Assembly (NCBI GenBank): GCA_035578155.1
Contig: JAPWDM010000001.1
Location: forward strand, 7,156,670 to 7,220,669
Length of the DNA stretch: 64,000 bases
Direction of reading: 5' to 3'
Origin: Brachynemurus nebulosus
Lineage: Eukaryota; Arthropoda; Insecta; Neuroptera; Myrmeleontidae
The notes beneath the pieces were generated by a model that was given only the letters and a program-made list of their open reading frames with translations, had not been told where the DNA came from and searched no databases. The translations under genes and the position numbers were made by a program. How positions within the stretch are numbered: position 1 is the first letter of the stretch; every line of letters starts with the position of its first letter. This document shows positions 24,467 through 31,836 of the stretch, one piece after another.

Positions 24467-25170
24467 GGTCTCAAATGCAAACGTACTGTGATTGTTTCAC
24501 CGCGAAAGTCAACCAAATCACCGTCTTGATCGACAATTTTCAACGAAAGAGATGTTAACTCTCTAACGGTTACTGGTGAATAGATTATATTTCGCGGTAC
24601 CTCAACTATTTTATACCCTGGCGCAACAAGAGGTGAAAATTCGTGAAGTGTGTGAGCTAGCATACCATTCATATAAGCATTACTCGTAATATTAGATTCA
24701 ATGCGTATTGCATTCACCTTCATAATACTAACAGGCTCATTAGATGAGTGAAGTTTGTTTGGTTCCAATATCCGTTTAGTAAACCCTAAAAGTGAACCAA
24801 TTGTATTAGGTTTAGTGAAATCAATAGCTTTATTGCTAATTATTTCGCATTTTAGTGTGTTATTATTAGCCCTTAGATGTATGTATGGTTTATCATTTTC
24901 GTTGTTATATATTATATTACCATACTTGTTGTAAATAGTTTTGTTTATATATGTAGCTAAATCATCTATTTCAAAGGTGCCGGTAGGAAATGATATTACA
25001 TCATTATCACCGTAATGTAATAAATTATTTTTAGCAGTTACGTTAGGAATTGAATTGTATACTTGGAAATCTAATAGAGCACACTCATATTGATTTCTAA
25101 GTTGAATTGCCGGAAAATAGTGTGCAGTGAGTATAGAAGTATTTCCCGACAAAGTTAATGTGAACGCCAT
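24460..25170 (-). CDS. Minor capsid (penton-like) protein, single jelly roll
   Basis: A 236-aa protein starting MAFTLTLSG. The frame is open further upstream, but the TATA box at 25221 places the transcript start near 25188, below the upstream ATG at 25197, so I prefer the ATG at 25170. Typical features of the Polinton minor capsid protein are GSLLGF near residue 110, HSSNEPVSIMKVNAIRIE (about 125-142), HEFSPLVAPGYKIVEVPR (about 160-178), and a C-terminal IVDQDGDLVDFRGETITVRL (about 210-229). It would occupy the capsid's five-fold vertices, as penton proteins do. It lies directly upstream of the 63-aa and major capsid genes on the same strand. Confidence 0.85.
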   Translation of the reverse strand: MAFTLTLSGNTSILTAHYFPAIQLRNQYECALLDFQVYNSIPNVTAKNNLLHYGDNDVISFPTGTFEIDDLATYINKTIYNKYGNIIYNNENDKPYIHLRANNNTLKCEIISNKAIDFTKPNTIGSLLGFTKRILEPNKLHSSNEPVSIMKVNAIRIESNITSNAYMNGMLAHTLHEFSPLVAPGYKIVEVPRNIIYSPVTVRELTSLSLKIVDQDGDLVDFRGETITVRLHLRPC

Positions 25171-25187
25171 GACTTCGTCTTTCGAAA

Positions 25188-25221
25188 TGACAAACATACG
25201 TGAGCGTTGATTTCTTTTATA
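25188..25221 (-). promoter_or_regulatory. Core promoter deciding the minor capsid start
   Basis: On the minus strand TATAAAAG starts at 25221, followed by TCATT with A+1 at 25188, 33 nt away. The predicted RNA excludes the in-frame ATG at 25197 and leaves the one at 25170 as first start codon. Confidence 0.55.
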
Positions 25222-25597
25222 AATATTTATCACCATCACCGTAATATTTATTATAAAGAAACTCCAAACATAAATGACCACATTTATAGGAATTGTAATC
25301 TTGATATTTATTATAATTGTATGTAATATTGTTTCCACTGAGGTAGCGAGCCACTTCAAGCGGTGGTTTTAAATTACCAAAACTATCAAAATAATCTACC
25401 TGATTACCATTTTTCCAGTAACAGGTCCAATGAGTACCAGGTCCGGTAGAACTATCTAAATTTAAAATACCGCATTCATTATACCACGGTCCACGTTTGG
25501 GTAAATTATCACGCATAAATACACCACGAAAATGGGGTAAATATTTCGCATATTTACGTAAATCTCTATCTGTTAGTGCCCGCTCGGGCAATTTCAT
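25217..25597 (-). CDS. Adenovirus-type cysteine protease (PRO)
   Basis: A 126-aa maturation protease of the C5/Ulp1-like fold, which in adenoviruses and Polintons cleaves virion precursor proteins. The catalytic set is visible: His56 in GTHWTCYW, Asp71 in DYFDSFG, Gln99 and Cys106 in YKCGHLCLEF. The Gln-to-Cys spacing of seven matches adenain. GPWYNECGILNLD at residues 37-49 is the usual family N-terminal strand. The protein is shorter than adenain (about 200 aa) but typical for Polintons. Its ATG overlaps the stop of the PLA2-protein gene by one base, so the two may share a transcript. A TATA-like TATATAAAA at 25659 could also serve it. Confidence 0.93.
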   Translation of the reverse strand: MKLPERALTDRDLRKYAKYLPHFRGVFMRDNLPKRGPWYNECGILNLDSSTGPGTHWTCYWKNGNQVDYFDSFGNLKPPLEVARYLSGNNITYNYNKYQDYNSYKCGHLCLEFLYNKYYGDGDKYL

Positions 25598-26370
25598 TAT
25601 AAGTTTTTTGGATACGGTTGCAAGTATAATCCTAATCCTTTTCTATATGGTTTTATATACAAACCCCGGCCATTACGTATAGCAATAGCCTCCATCGTTC
25701 GGTTATGGCGTTCACTTTCATTCAACTGTTTTTGTGCCGCTTTAGCATCATTAATAGCTTTCGCAATTCCTGATGCACCCCCGGCTAGCGCACCGGCTGC
25801 CGAAAGTGCCGCAAAAATTGGTAAAAGTGGTAGAACACCACCCGTTTTAGGTATTGGAATAATACGTGGTGTTTTAATTTTTTTACCCCTAGCTGCAACT
25901 TTAGCCGCTTTAAGAGCAAGCTTTACAGCATTATTAATTGGTTCACGTTTTAAGTTTTTAACGGTACCGCGTACACTTCGTCGCACTTGACCGAGTGTAG
26001 CCTTTTTGTTCACACCCATACCAAGTTTTACTTTAGCTTTCATTGCGTTTGTTACGGCCCACGCAGCAGCTTTTTCACCAAATTTTGCGTCTGAAGATTT
26101 AACTCGATCCCAGGCTGCGTTTGCTAAAATTAAATCTGCCTTATGTCGATCAGGGAGATTTTTACTTTGCGAGTAAGCGATATCGTGTGCCTTACAAGCT
26201 TCGTCTAATTTATTGATCCCCGGATCACCTCTTGCTAATCTTTCTTGTAATTTTGTACCCGGTCCACAATACTGATAGCCAGGTATGTGAAGTTCAAATG
26301 GCAATTTGTTAATTAATGAATTAACAAGTCCACGACCACTTCGTTGTTGTTGCCGGTTGTGACGTAACAT
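25597..26370 (-). CDS. Virion protein with parvovirus-like phospholipase A2 domain
   Basis: A 257-aa protein in two parts. Residues about 28-70 form a PLA2 domain of the parvovirus VP1 type: the calcium loop YCGPGT (34-39) and the catalytic pair HD (62-63) in ACKAHDIAY. Such domains open endosomal membranes during entry. The middle is basic (about 100-170, rich in K and R). A hydrophobic, glycine/alanine-rich segment follows (about 177-205, with PLLPIFAALSAAGALAGG), resembling the membrane-active proteins VI and X of adenoviruses. The C-terminus repeats GRGLYIKPYRK and GLGLYLQPYPK. It precedes the protease, whose substrate it may be. PLA2 residues appear intact, and enzymatic activity is inference. 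Confidence 0.85.
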   Translation of the reverse strand: MLRHNRQQQRSGRGLVNSLINKLPFELHIPGYQYCGPGTKLQERLARGDPGINKLDEACKAHDIAYSQSKNLPDRHKADLILANAAWDRVKSSDAKFGEKAAAWAVTNAMKAKVKLGMGVNKKATLGQVRRSVRGTVKNLKREPINNAVKLALKAAKVAARGKKIKTPRIIPIPKTGGVLPLLPIFAALSAAGALAGGASGIAKAINDAKAAQKQLNESERHNRTMEAIAIRNGRGLYIKPYRKGLGLYLQPYPKNL

Positions 26371-26411
26371 TAGAACTGAATGCTAATAAAATTTGATTCG
26401 AGCTATTTATA
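26371..26411 (-). promoter_or_regulatory. Core promoter of the PLA2-protein gene
   Basis: On the minus strand TATAAATAG starts at 26411. TTCAGTTCTA (26380-26371) gives A+1 at 26377, 34 nt downstream, leaving a leader of only about 7 nt before the ATG. The initiator decamer is identical to that at 23048-23039. Confidence 0.65.
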
Positions 26412-26706
26412 GATTCATGAAAAATTGAAATGAATCAATTTCATGAACAGCTAATTTACAATTTTGATTACTTTCAATCAAATAAATCCTCTTTTTACAA
26501 CAATTAGAAATTATAATACATAGATGCATAATATCATCCTTTTCAATATGATTAAAAGTTATTGACAACAATGGTTCATCAGAATCGTTAAACCATTTAA
26601 TTTCATTGTTGTCGGTAACTTGTGGATCACTGCAACAATTAAATTCATTGTTGACGAGTATACATTCAAGACCTAAGGTGCGCCAATCCACGCTGTAGTG
26701 ATTCAT
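26407..26706 (-). CDS. Small unrecognised Polinton protein
   Basis: A 99-aa protein if translation starts at MNHYSVDWRT (26706). The frame remains open upstream, but those codons lie beyond the predicted transcript start near 26716 and overlap the opposite ATPase gene. It contains NNEFNCCSDPQ and IIISNCCKKRIYLIE, two CC pairs, and many acidic residues. No family is recognised. It is the first gene leftward from the divergent promoter shared with the packaging ATPase, so a late or virion role would be expected, but that is inference from position only. Confidence 0.6.
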   Translation of the reverse strand: MNHYSVDWRTLGLECILVNNEFNCCSDPQVTDNNEIKWFNDSDEPLLSITFNHIEKDDIMHLCIIISNCCKKRIYLIESNQNCKLAVHEIDSFQFFMNL

Positions 26707-26715
26707 GATGACTAC

Positions 26716-26759
26716 TGCGCGTAAGTATATAAGGGGCTGAGCGCTTATATAATAAATCA
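26716..26759. promoter_or_regulatory. Divergent promoter with mirrored TATA boxes
   Basis: TATATAAG at 26726-26733 (plus) and its exact complement CTTATATA at 26744-26751 face away from each other across 10 bp. Each is matched by a CAGTAG initiator: plus A+1 at 26759, 33 nt from its TATA; minus A+1 at 26716, 35 nt from its TATA. The two transcripts would overlap by about 43 bp and drive the ATPase and the 99-aa gene. Confidence 0.7.
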
Positions 26760-26771
26760 GTAGCGTTAAAA

Positions 26772-27464
26772 ATGCGTTTCGTAAAACAAGATGTTGAACT
26801 GCCAATCAAAAATATGGATTTTGTATCAATCACACTAGCTGAAAAAAAGCATGGCCCCTTATTACCGAATAGTATAAGATGTATAATCTCTGGTCCTTCG
26901 GGGTGTGGCAAGACTAGCATTTTATTAAATTTATTAGAACATCCGAATGGATTAAGTTTTGAAAATATTTATCTCTATTCAAAATCACTCTGTCAACCAA
27001 AGTATGAGTATTTGAAACGCGTTCTCAAACCGATAAGGGGTTTAGGATATTTTACTTTTTCTAATAATGATGATGTTATAGCACCAGAAGATGTAAAAAA
27101 TAATTCAATTTTTATATTTGACGATGTTGCAACGGATAAACAAAATAATATTAGAGCATATTTCAGTATGGGGCGTCATAAAGATGTTTCAGTCTTCTAT
27201 CTTTGTCAGACGTACAGTTTCATACCAAAACAATTACTTAGGGATAATGCTAATTTAATAGTTTTATTTAAACAAGATTTGACTAATATCAAACACGTTT
27301 TCCAAGAACATGTAGGTAGTGACATGTCATTCGATCAGTTCAAAGAAATTTGCAATGAATGTTGGCGTGAAAGGTTCAACTTTTTGGTTATAGATAAAGA
27401 CAGTGAGTTGAATAGCGGAAGGTATCGTAAAAATTTCGATATCTTTATTCAAATTAAAAACTGA
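26772..27464 (+). CDS. Genome-packaging ATPase (FtsK/HerA, A32-like)
   Basis: A 230-aa ATPase expected to pump element DNA into capsids, as in poxvirus A32 and PRD1 P9 relatives. The Walker A motif GPSGCGKT is at residues 41-48 and Walker B SIFIFDDV at 112-119. The downstream conserved region is YLCQTYSFIPKQLLRDNANL, with Gln as the sensor residue. Length and order are typical for Polintons. The ATG is 13 nt after the predicted transcript start of the divergent promoter. The frame is intact. Confidence 0.95.
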   Translation: MRFVKQDVELPIKNMDFVSITLAEKKHGPLLPNSIRCIISGPSGCGKTSILLNLLEHPNGLSFENIYLYSKSLCQPKYEYLKRVLKPIRGLGYFTFSNNDDVIAPEDVKNNSIFIFDDVATDKQNNIRAYFSMGRHKDVSVFYLCQTYSFIPKQLLRDNANLIVLFKQDLTNIKHVFQEHVGSDMSFDQFKEICNECWRERFNFLVIDKDSELNSGRYRKNFDIFIQIKN

Positions 27465-27658
27465 TCTATAACATATAGATTATTTCTATATGAAATACCA
27501 TTGTGTTTCGAACCGAAATAGACTAACTCATTTTACCATTTACATATAGTTCATTGCTAGATGATACTATACTTACTCAGCATCAATATTCAAATACTTG
27601 CCCCTGAATATAGGCAATTACACTGCGTTGCCAAGTGGCCCCATACCTACTGATGCAG
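27465..27658. other. Spacer downstream of the ATPase
   Basis: Short AT-rich sequence. TTTCGAACCGAAATAGAC at about 27506-27523 resembles the repeat unit that follows and may be the seed from which the array grew. Confidence 0.4.
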
Positions 27659-28393
27659 TGCGGTTGGACCGAAATAGTGTGCGGTTCAACCGAAAACGTG
27701 TGCGGTTGGACCGAAATAGTGTGCGGTTGGACCGAAAATGTGTGCGGTTCGACCGAAAATGTGTGCGGTTGGACCGAAATAGTGTGCGGTTCGACCGAAA
27801 TAGTGTGCGGTTCGACCGAAATAGTGTGCGGTTCGACCGAAATAGTGTGCGGTTGGACCGAAATAGTGTGCGGTTGGACCGAAAATGTGTGCGGTTGGAC
27901 CAAAATAGTGTGCAGTTCGACCGAAATAGTGTGCGGTTCGACCGAAATAGTGTGCGGTTCGACCGAAAATGTGTGCGGTTGGACCGAAATAGTGTGCGGT
28001 TCGACCGAAATAGTGTGCGGTTCGACCGAAATAGTGTGCGGTTCGACCGAAAATGTGTGCGGTTCGACCGAAAATGTGTGCGGTTGGACCGAAATAGTGT
28101 GCGGTTCGACCGAAATAGTGTGCAGTTCGACCGAAAATGTGTGCGGTTCGACCGAAATAGTGTGCGGTTGGACCGAAATAGTGTGCGGTTGGACCGAAAA
28201 TGTGTGCGGTTGGACCAAAATAGTGTGCGGTTCGACCGAAAATGTGTGCGGTTCGACCGAAATAGTGTGCGGTTCGACCGAAAATGTGTGCGGTTGGACC
28301 GAAATAGTGTGCGGTTCGACCGAAATAGTGTGCGGTTCGACCGAAATAGTGTGCGGTTCGACCGAAAATGTGTGCGGTTCGACCGAAATCTCT
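27659..28393 (+). repeat. 21-bp minisatellite, 35 copies
   Basis: The unit is TGCGGTTCGACCGAAATAGTG with two variable sites: GGTTGG or GGTTCG, and AAATAGTG or AAAATGTG. Being a multiple of three without stops, it leaves two frames open on each strand (276, 276, 211 and 295 codons), all made of heptapeptide repeats. I treat these as by-products. Units 5-19 (27743-28057) and 20-34 (28058-28372) match in order at 13 of 15 positions, showing a 315-bp duplication inside the array. It lies between the ATPase gene and the promoter of the 326-aa gene. Confidence 0.93.
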
Positions 28394-28423
28394 GTTCAGT
28401 TCATCAATTCGGTTCGAAAAAGC

Positions 28424-28455
28424 TATAAAATGGCTGTGTACACGTTCACACTGCA
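28424..28455 (+). promoter_or_regulatory. Core promoter of the 326-aa gene
   Basis: TATAAAATGG starts at 28424 and GCACATT gives a candidate A+1 at 28455, 31 nt downstream. The ATG follows at 28497. The minisatellite ends about 30 bp upstream of the TATA box. Confidence 0.5.
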
Positions 28456-28496
28456 CATTTGCTAGTAAACTGTAATAGCATAAGCACGCACACACT

Positions 28497-29477
28497 ATGG
28501 ATAGCGAACGGGAGCTAAAACGAAAAATCATCAATGCTACAAAATCTATACGCGCCAAATACCGTGCGCTCAAAGATAGTCAGTTTAAACGAGAGAAAAA
28601 TTTACAAGAATCATTTAAGCCAATAACGGAGCCACTTAAAGAACTAGCTGCTGAAATAAGAAACGAACCAATAAAAAGTTTCTTGCTTAAAGATGAAAAA
28701 CCTAAAATTAAAAAAGCACGTTTTTCAACCGATTCTGATGTCGATATAAAGTCACATTTTCTTAGTAATGATAATAATGATGATGATACTGAGATATTTA
28801 GGTCAACGCTTATGGAACAAAGTAGTCAACCTACAGCAACACCTTATGTGATGGAACAAAGTAGTCAACCTACAGCAAAACCCTATGTTGGTGCACTAGC
28901 TGAAAAATATCTCACGTTAGCAACCACACGTAGAGCTAAAAGAACCCTTGATCGTACCTATGGACCGCGTATAGATGAGCGAACAAATAAATGGATGATT
29001 GGTAATTCTGAATTGGATATAATTGATGATAATTTTATTATTAACAACATCGTTTACCCCGGTACTGAAGGTCTCTTTGAGTTAATGTTTAAAAAATATC
29101 CAAATCATCATGTATACACAGAGTCGGATTTAGATACTTATAAGACCATTTTAAAAAATACTAATGCGCATAAAAGAAGTTATAATATTAATGCACCAGT
29201 TAATTCAAATCAAAGTTATAAGTATAGAATAATTATAAAAAAACTTTTTCCATCGTCACCAAGGTACACGTCAACACCCAAACGACAACCAACCGGTTCC
29301 GGTTTAATGCATTATGATGCTAATCGAACGATTGATTATCGTTATTGGAATGATATAGACGAACTTATCGATAGGCTAATATTATTGGTTGCGTCACAGC
29401 AAGCTGGACACACCAATCATCAAAATGAGATACAAGCCATTTTAGAGGAATTGCGCGAGGCTGATGTAATAGAATAA
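28497..29477 (+). CDS. Polinton conserved protein (DUF8207-like)
   Basis: A 326-aa protein. The N-terminal 60 residues are basic and helical, likely a coiled coil. A 13-residue tandem duplication MEQSSQPTATPYV / MEQSSQPTAKPYV lies at about 106-131. The conserved core follows: RTYGPRIDE (about 153), KWMIGNSELDIIDDNFI, YPGTEGLFELMFKKYP, and LKNTNAHKRSYN. That pattern matches a protein recurrent in arthropod Polintons which I recall as DUF8207, though the name needs a domain search. Function is unknown. Its place between ATPase, fibre-like protein and integrase suggests a virion or DNA-binding part. It has its own promoter. Confidence 0.75.
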   Translation: MDSERELKRKIINATKSIRAKYRALKDSQFKREKNLQESFKPITEPLKELAAEIRNEPIKSFLLKDEKPKIKKARFSTDSDVDIKSHFLSNDNNDDDTEIFRSTLMEQSSQPTATPYVMEQSSQPTAKPYVGALAEKYLTLATTRRAKRTLDRTYGPRIDERTNKWMIGNSELDIIDDNFIINNIVYPGTEGLFELMFKKYPNHHVYTESDLDTYKTILKNTNAHKRSYNINAPVNSNQSYKYRIIIKKLFPSSPRYTSTPKRQPTGSGLMHYDANRTIDYRYWNDIDELIDRLILLVASQQAGHTNHQNEIQAILEELREADVIE

Positions 29478-29515
29478 ATACAGGTGATCAACCTGATTAG
29501 ATAGTCATTTCAAAC

Positions 29516-29932
29516 ATGAGCGTTGACAAATTCGGTCGATTCAGCAGTGGCGGAAAAGCCGCTTCCATTAATTTAACAACGAATGGTGATTATGATATGA
29601 AAGGTAAACGTCTGACAAACGTTCGCACACCTAAACATAAAGCTGATGTTGTTAACTTGGCTTTTCTTAATGAAGCGCTTGCTAAAATTTCGGACGGTAT
29701 GATAACACTTGAAAATTCACATAAACAATTTGAATCAATTGTGACCGCAAAACTTAGTCATTTGGAGAACATGGATAATGAGTTGAAAATGGTAATGGAA
29801 ACTATTGCAAATGCGGTATTTAAAGAGGAATTTCACGTTAAATTTAAGCAATTAGAAAATAAAATACAATTTATTTCGAACCTATATAAGCAACTCACTG
29901 TAAATACCATGCCAACAGTTCAAGATGAGTAA
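29516..29932 (+). CDS. Fibre-like coiled-coil protein
   Basis: A 138-aa protein. Residues about 20-50 read LTTNGDYDMKGKRLTNVRTP then KADVVNLAFLNEAL, the D.D..GK.L.NV..P....D.VN..F pattern found at the base of trimeric fibre proteins in phages and eukaryotic DNA viruses. The rest is long heptad-like helix, suggesting a trimeric stalk. No knob or receptor-binding head is present, so if it is a fibre it is minimal. The stop overlaps the integrase ATG by 8 bases, implying co-transcription. The fibre role is inference. Confidence 0.65.
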   Translation: MSVDKFGRFSSGGKAASINLTTNGDYDMKGKRLTNVRTPKHKADVVNLAFLNEALAKISDGMITLENSHKQFESIVTAKLSHLENMDNELKMVMETIANAVFKEEFHVKFKQLENKIQFISNLYKQLTVNTMPTVQDE

Positions 29933-30851
29933 AGTTAAAGAACAAGTTGTAAGCGAATTACACAAACCGGCTCGTAAAAATTTCAAAAGGCGTCGTGTTA
30001 TAACTAAGGGTATCGATGATTTATGGCAAGCTGATCTTGTTGAAATGGGTGCTTATGCGAAAGAAAATCATGGATATAGGTACCTGTTGACAGCTATTGA
30101 CACATTTTCGAAGTATGCTTGGACTGTACCGGTAAAAGATAAATCTGGAGTGCTTGTTACTGCTGCCATGGAATCAATATTCAAACAGAGCAAGCGCACA
30201 CCGACGCACCTTCAAACAGACGACGGCCGAGAATTTTTTAATAGTAACTTTAAGGCGTTAATGGAAAAACATAATATTAATCATTATTCTACATATAGTA
30301 CGTTAAAAGCTTCAATCGTTGAACGTTTTAATCGTACCATTAAGAATAAACTTTGGCGTGCTTTTTCTCTAAACGGTAATTATAAATGGTTGCAATTAAT
30401 TAACGATTTAGTTGATGAATATAATAGAACAAAGCATCGTACAATCAAAATGGCTCCACGAGATGTCACTGCTGATAATGAAGCATATTTATTATCTAAT
30501 GTATACAGTAATATAAAAATTGCTGGTGCAGCCAAGTATAAAGTTAACGACTTTGTTCGAATTAGTAAATTTAAATCAATCTTTGAAAAAGGCTACACAC
30601 CGAATTGGTCTACAGAAATTTTTAAAATCGTCAAAGTTAAACATACAAATCCGGTCACATATCTACTTGAAGATATCAATCAACGGCCTATCCGAGGCAG
30701 CTTTTACGAGTATGAACTACAGAAAGTTAAATATCCTGATGTGTACCTCGTGGAACGAATTCTGAAGAGACGTGATGGGAAAGTATTGGTCAAGTGGCTT
30801 GGTTTCCCATCGGATAACAACAGCTGGATTCAAGAATCTGATATTGTTTAA
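29925..30851 (+). CDS. Retroviral-like integrase with chromodomain (INT)
   Basis: A 308-aa DDE integrase that joins element ends to the target and makes the 6-bp duplication. The catalytic residues are Asp37 (WQADLVEM), Asp99 (QTDDGREF) and Glu133 (SIVERFNRT). The N-terminus has LHKPARKNFKRRRV, conserved among Polinton integrases, and no HHCC zinc finger is seen. The C-terminal residues about 273-308 form a chromodomain (VYLVERILKRRDGK, VKWLGFP, NSWIQE) that may guide insertion to modified chromatin. AATAAA at 30897-30902 follows the stop by about 46 nt. Confidence 0.96.
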   Translation: MSKVKEQVVSELHKPARKNFKRRRVITKGIDDLWQADLVEMGAYAKENHGYRYLLTAIDTFSKYAWTVPVKDKSGVLVTAAMESIFKQSKRTPTHLQTDDGREFFNSNFKALMEKHNINHYSTYSTLKASIVERFNRTIKNKLWRAFSLNGNYKWLQLINDLVDEYNRTKHRTIKMAPRDVTADNEAYLLSNVYSNIKIAGAAKYKVNDFVRISKFKSIFEKGYTPNWSTEIFKIVKVKHTNPVTYLLEDINQRPIRGSFYEYELQKVKYPDVYLVERILKRRDGKVLVKWLGFPSDNNSWIQESDIV

Positions 30852-31073
30852 ACAATCTAATTTTTGATAATCTGTAAGATAAAAAGGTTTTTTTCAAATA
30901 AATAACACATATATGTAAATAATTATTGTTCTTTATTTTTTTAAAATATAAGTATGAATACAAAATATTTTCACAATAAATGTATATGTAATACTTTTTA
31001 CAATAAATGTTTGTATATGAAATATTTTTTTTACAATAAATGTATATGAAATATTTTTTACAATAAATAAATA
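30852..31073. terminator. Convergent polyadenylation region with tandem AATAAA repeats
   Basis: Rightward integrase and leftward genes meet here. On the plus strand AATAAA occurs at 30897. Four further ACAATAAAT copies (AATAAA at about 30975, 31012, 31035 and 31062) lie in irregular tandem units of about 25-37 bp, most with a TGTATATG-type GU-rich block. On the minus strand AATAAAG (from CTTTATT near 30932) can end the leftward transcripts. Confidence 0.65.
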
Positions 31074-31829
31074 TTAAAAATTGTATGATTTGTTTATATA
31101 TTCAATAACACCCGAACGTAATTGTTTCATGTTTTCAGGTAACTGATCCCATACTTGACAAATTCGTTGTGCATATTCGGGTATCATATATGCATACAGA
31201 TGTTGCACCCAAATATCATATTTCAATAGTTGTTTTGTTAAGTATAATAACATATCGAAATTTCTGACTTTTGTATACAAATAAGGATGAGTCAGAAATA
31301 TGTCTTCAACGTGTGAAATCCGTGTTGCAAATGTCAATGGTTCACCAACAGGCGGTTGAAAGTTTTCCTCCATTTTCACACCATTCTTGCACATTTCACA
31401 GCGAATTTTCAAACCAGGTGGTCCATCAATATGATCTTGTTGCCATGGTCGATTATAATGTTCAAAACATGGTTCACATTCTTGAAACATGGCTCGATAA
31501 TCGGATGGTAACCAAATCCAGGCGCGTTGTATGATTTTCGCACCATAACTTTTCAACACATTCAAACTGATCCACTTGTAGATTTGAAGAAATGTTTCCA
31601 AAGTCAGTTCGTTCAGTAGCATTGGTTCACGTTCGAAAAATTCACCAATTGAAACATCCATTTTATCCCACTCCATTGATTCCGGTTCAGACAATTTCAA
31701 ATTTTGCATTTTTACAATAGCATCAATTGTTTTTTCGTAGGTATCAACCCGTTTACGTAGTTTATCCAGTTCACTTGAAAATATTTGTAGCCGTTTCCAG
31801 TAAGCCGATGATGACGATGCCATTTCCAC
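31074..31829 (-). CDS. Unrecognised 251-aa Polinton protein with Cys motif
   Basis: It begins MEMASSSSAYWKRLQ and has an N-terminal helical segment (LDKLRKRVDTYEKTIDAIV) that could be a coiled coil. A possible zinc site lies at about residues 120-152: CEPC and CEMC separated by 26 residues, one of which is HIDGPPGL. The C-terminal half is helical and rich in aromatic residues. No family is recognised. It follows the polymerase gene by only 7 bp on the same strand, which suggests co-transcription and a role linked to replication, but this is positional inference. Confidence 0.7.
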   Translation of the reverse strand: MEMASSSSAYWKRLQIFSSELDKLRKRVDTYEKTIDAIVKMQNLKLSEPESMEWDKMDVSIGEFFEREPMLLNELTLETFLQIYKWISLNVLKSYGAKIIQRAWIWLPSDYRAMFQECEPCFEHYNRPWQQDHIDGPPGLKIRCEMCKNGVKMEENFQPPVGEPLTFATRISHVEDIFLTHPYLYTKVRNFDMLLYLTKQLLKYDIWVQHLYAYMIPEYAQRICQVWDQLPENMKQLRSGVIEYINKSYNF

Positions 31830-31836
31830 TTGCGTA

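Noticed and set aside
27659..28393. CRISPR array
   Set aside because: There are no unique spacers; the units are contiguous near-identical 21-mers in a eukaryotic element.
27583..28573. Four long frames across the minisatellite as repeat-protein genes
   Set aside because: All four follow from a stop-free 21-bp unit, on both strands, and none has a plausible domain or start context.
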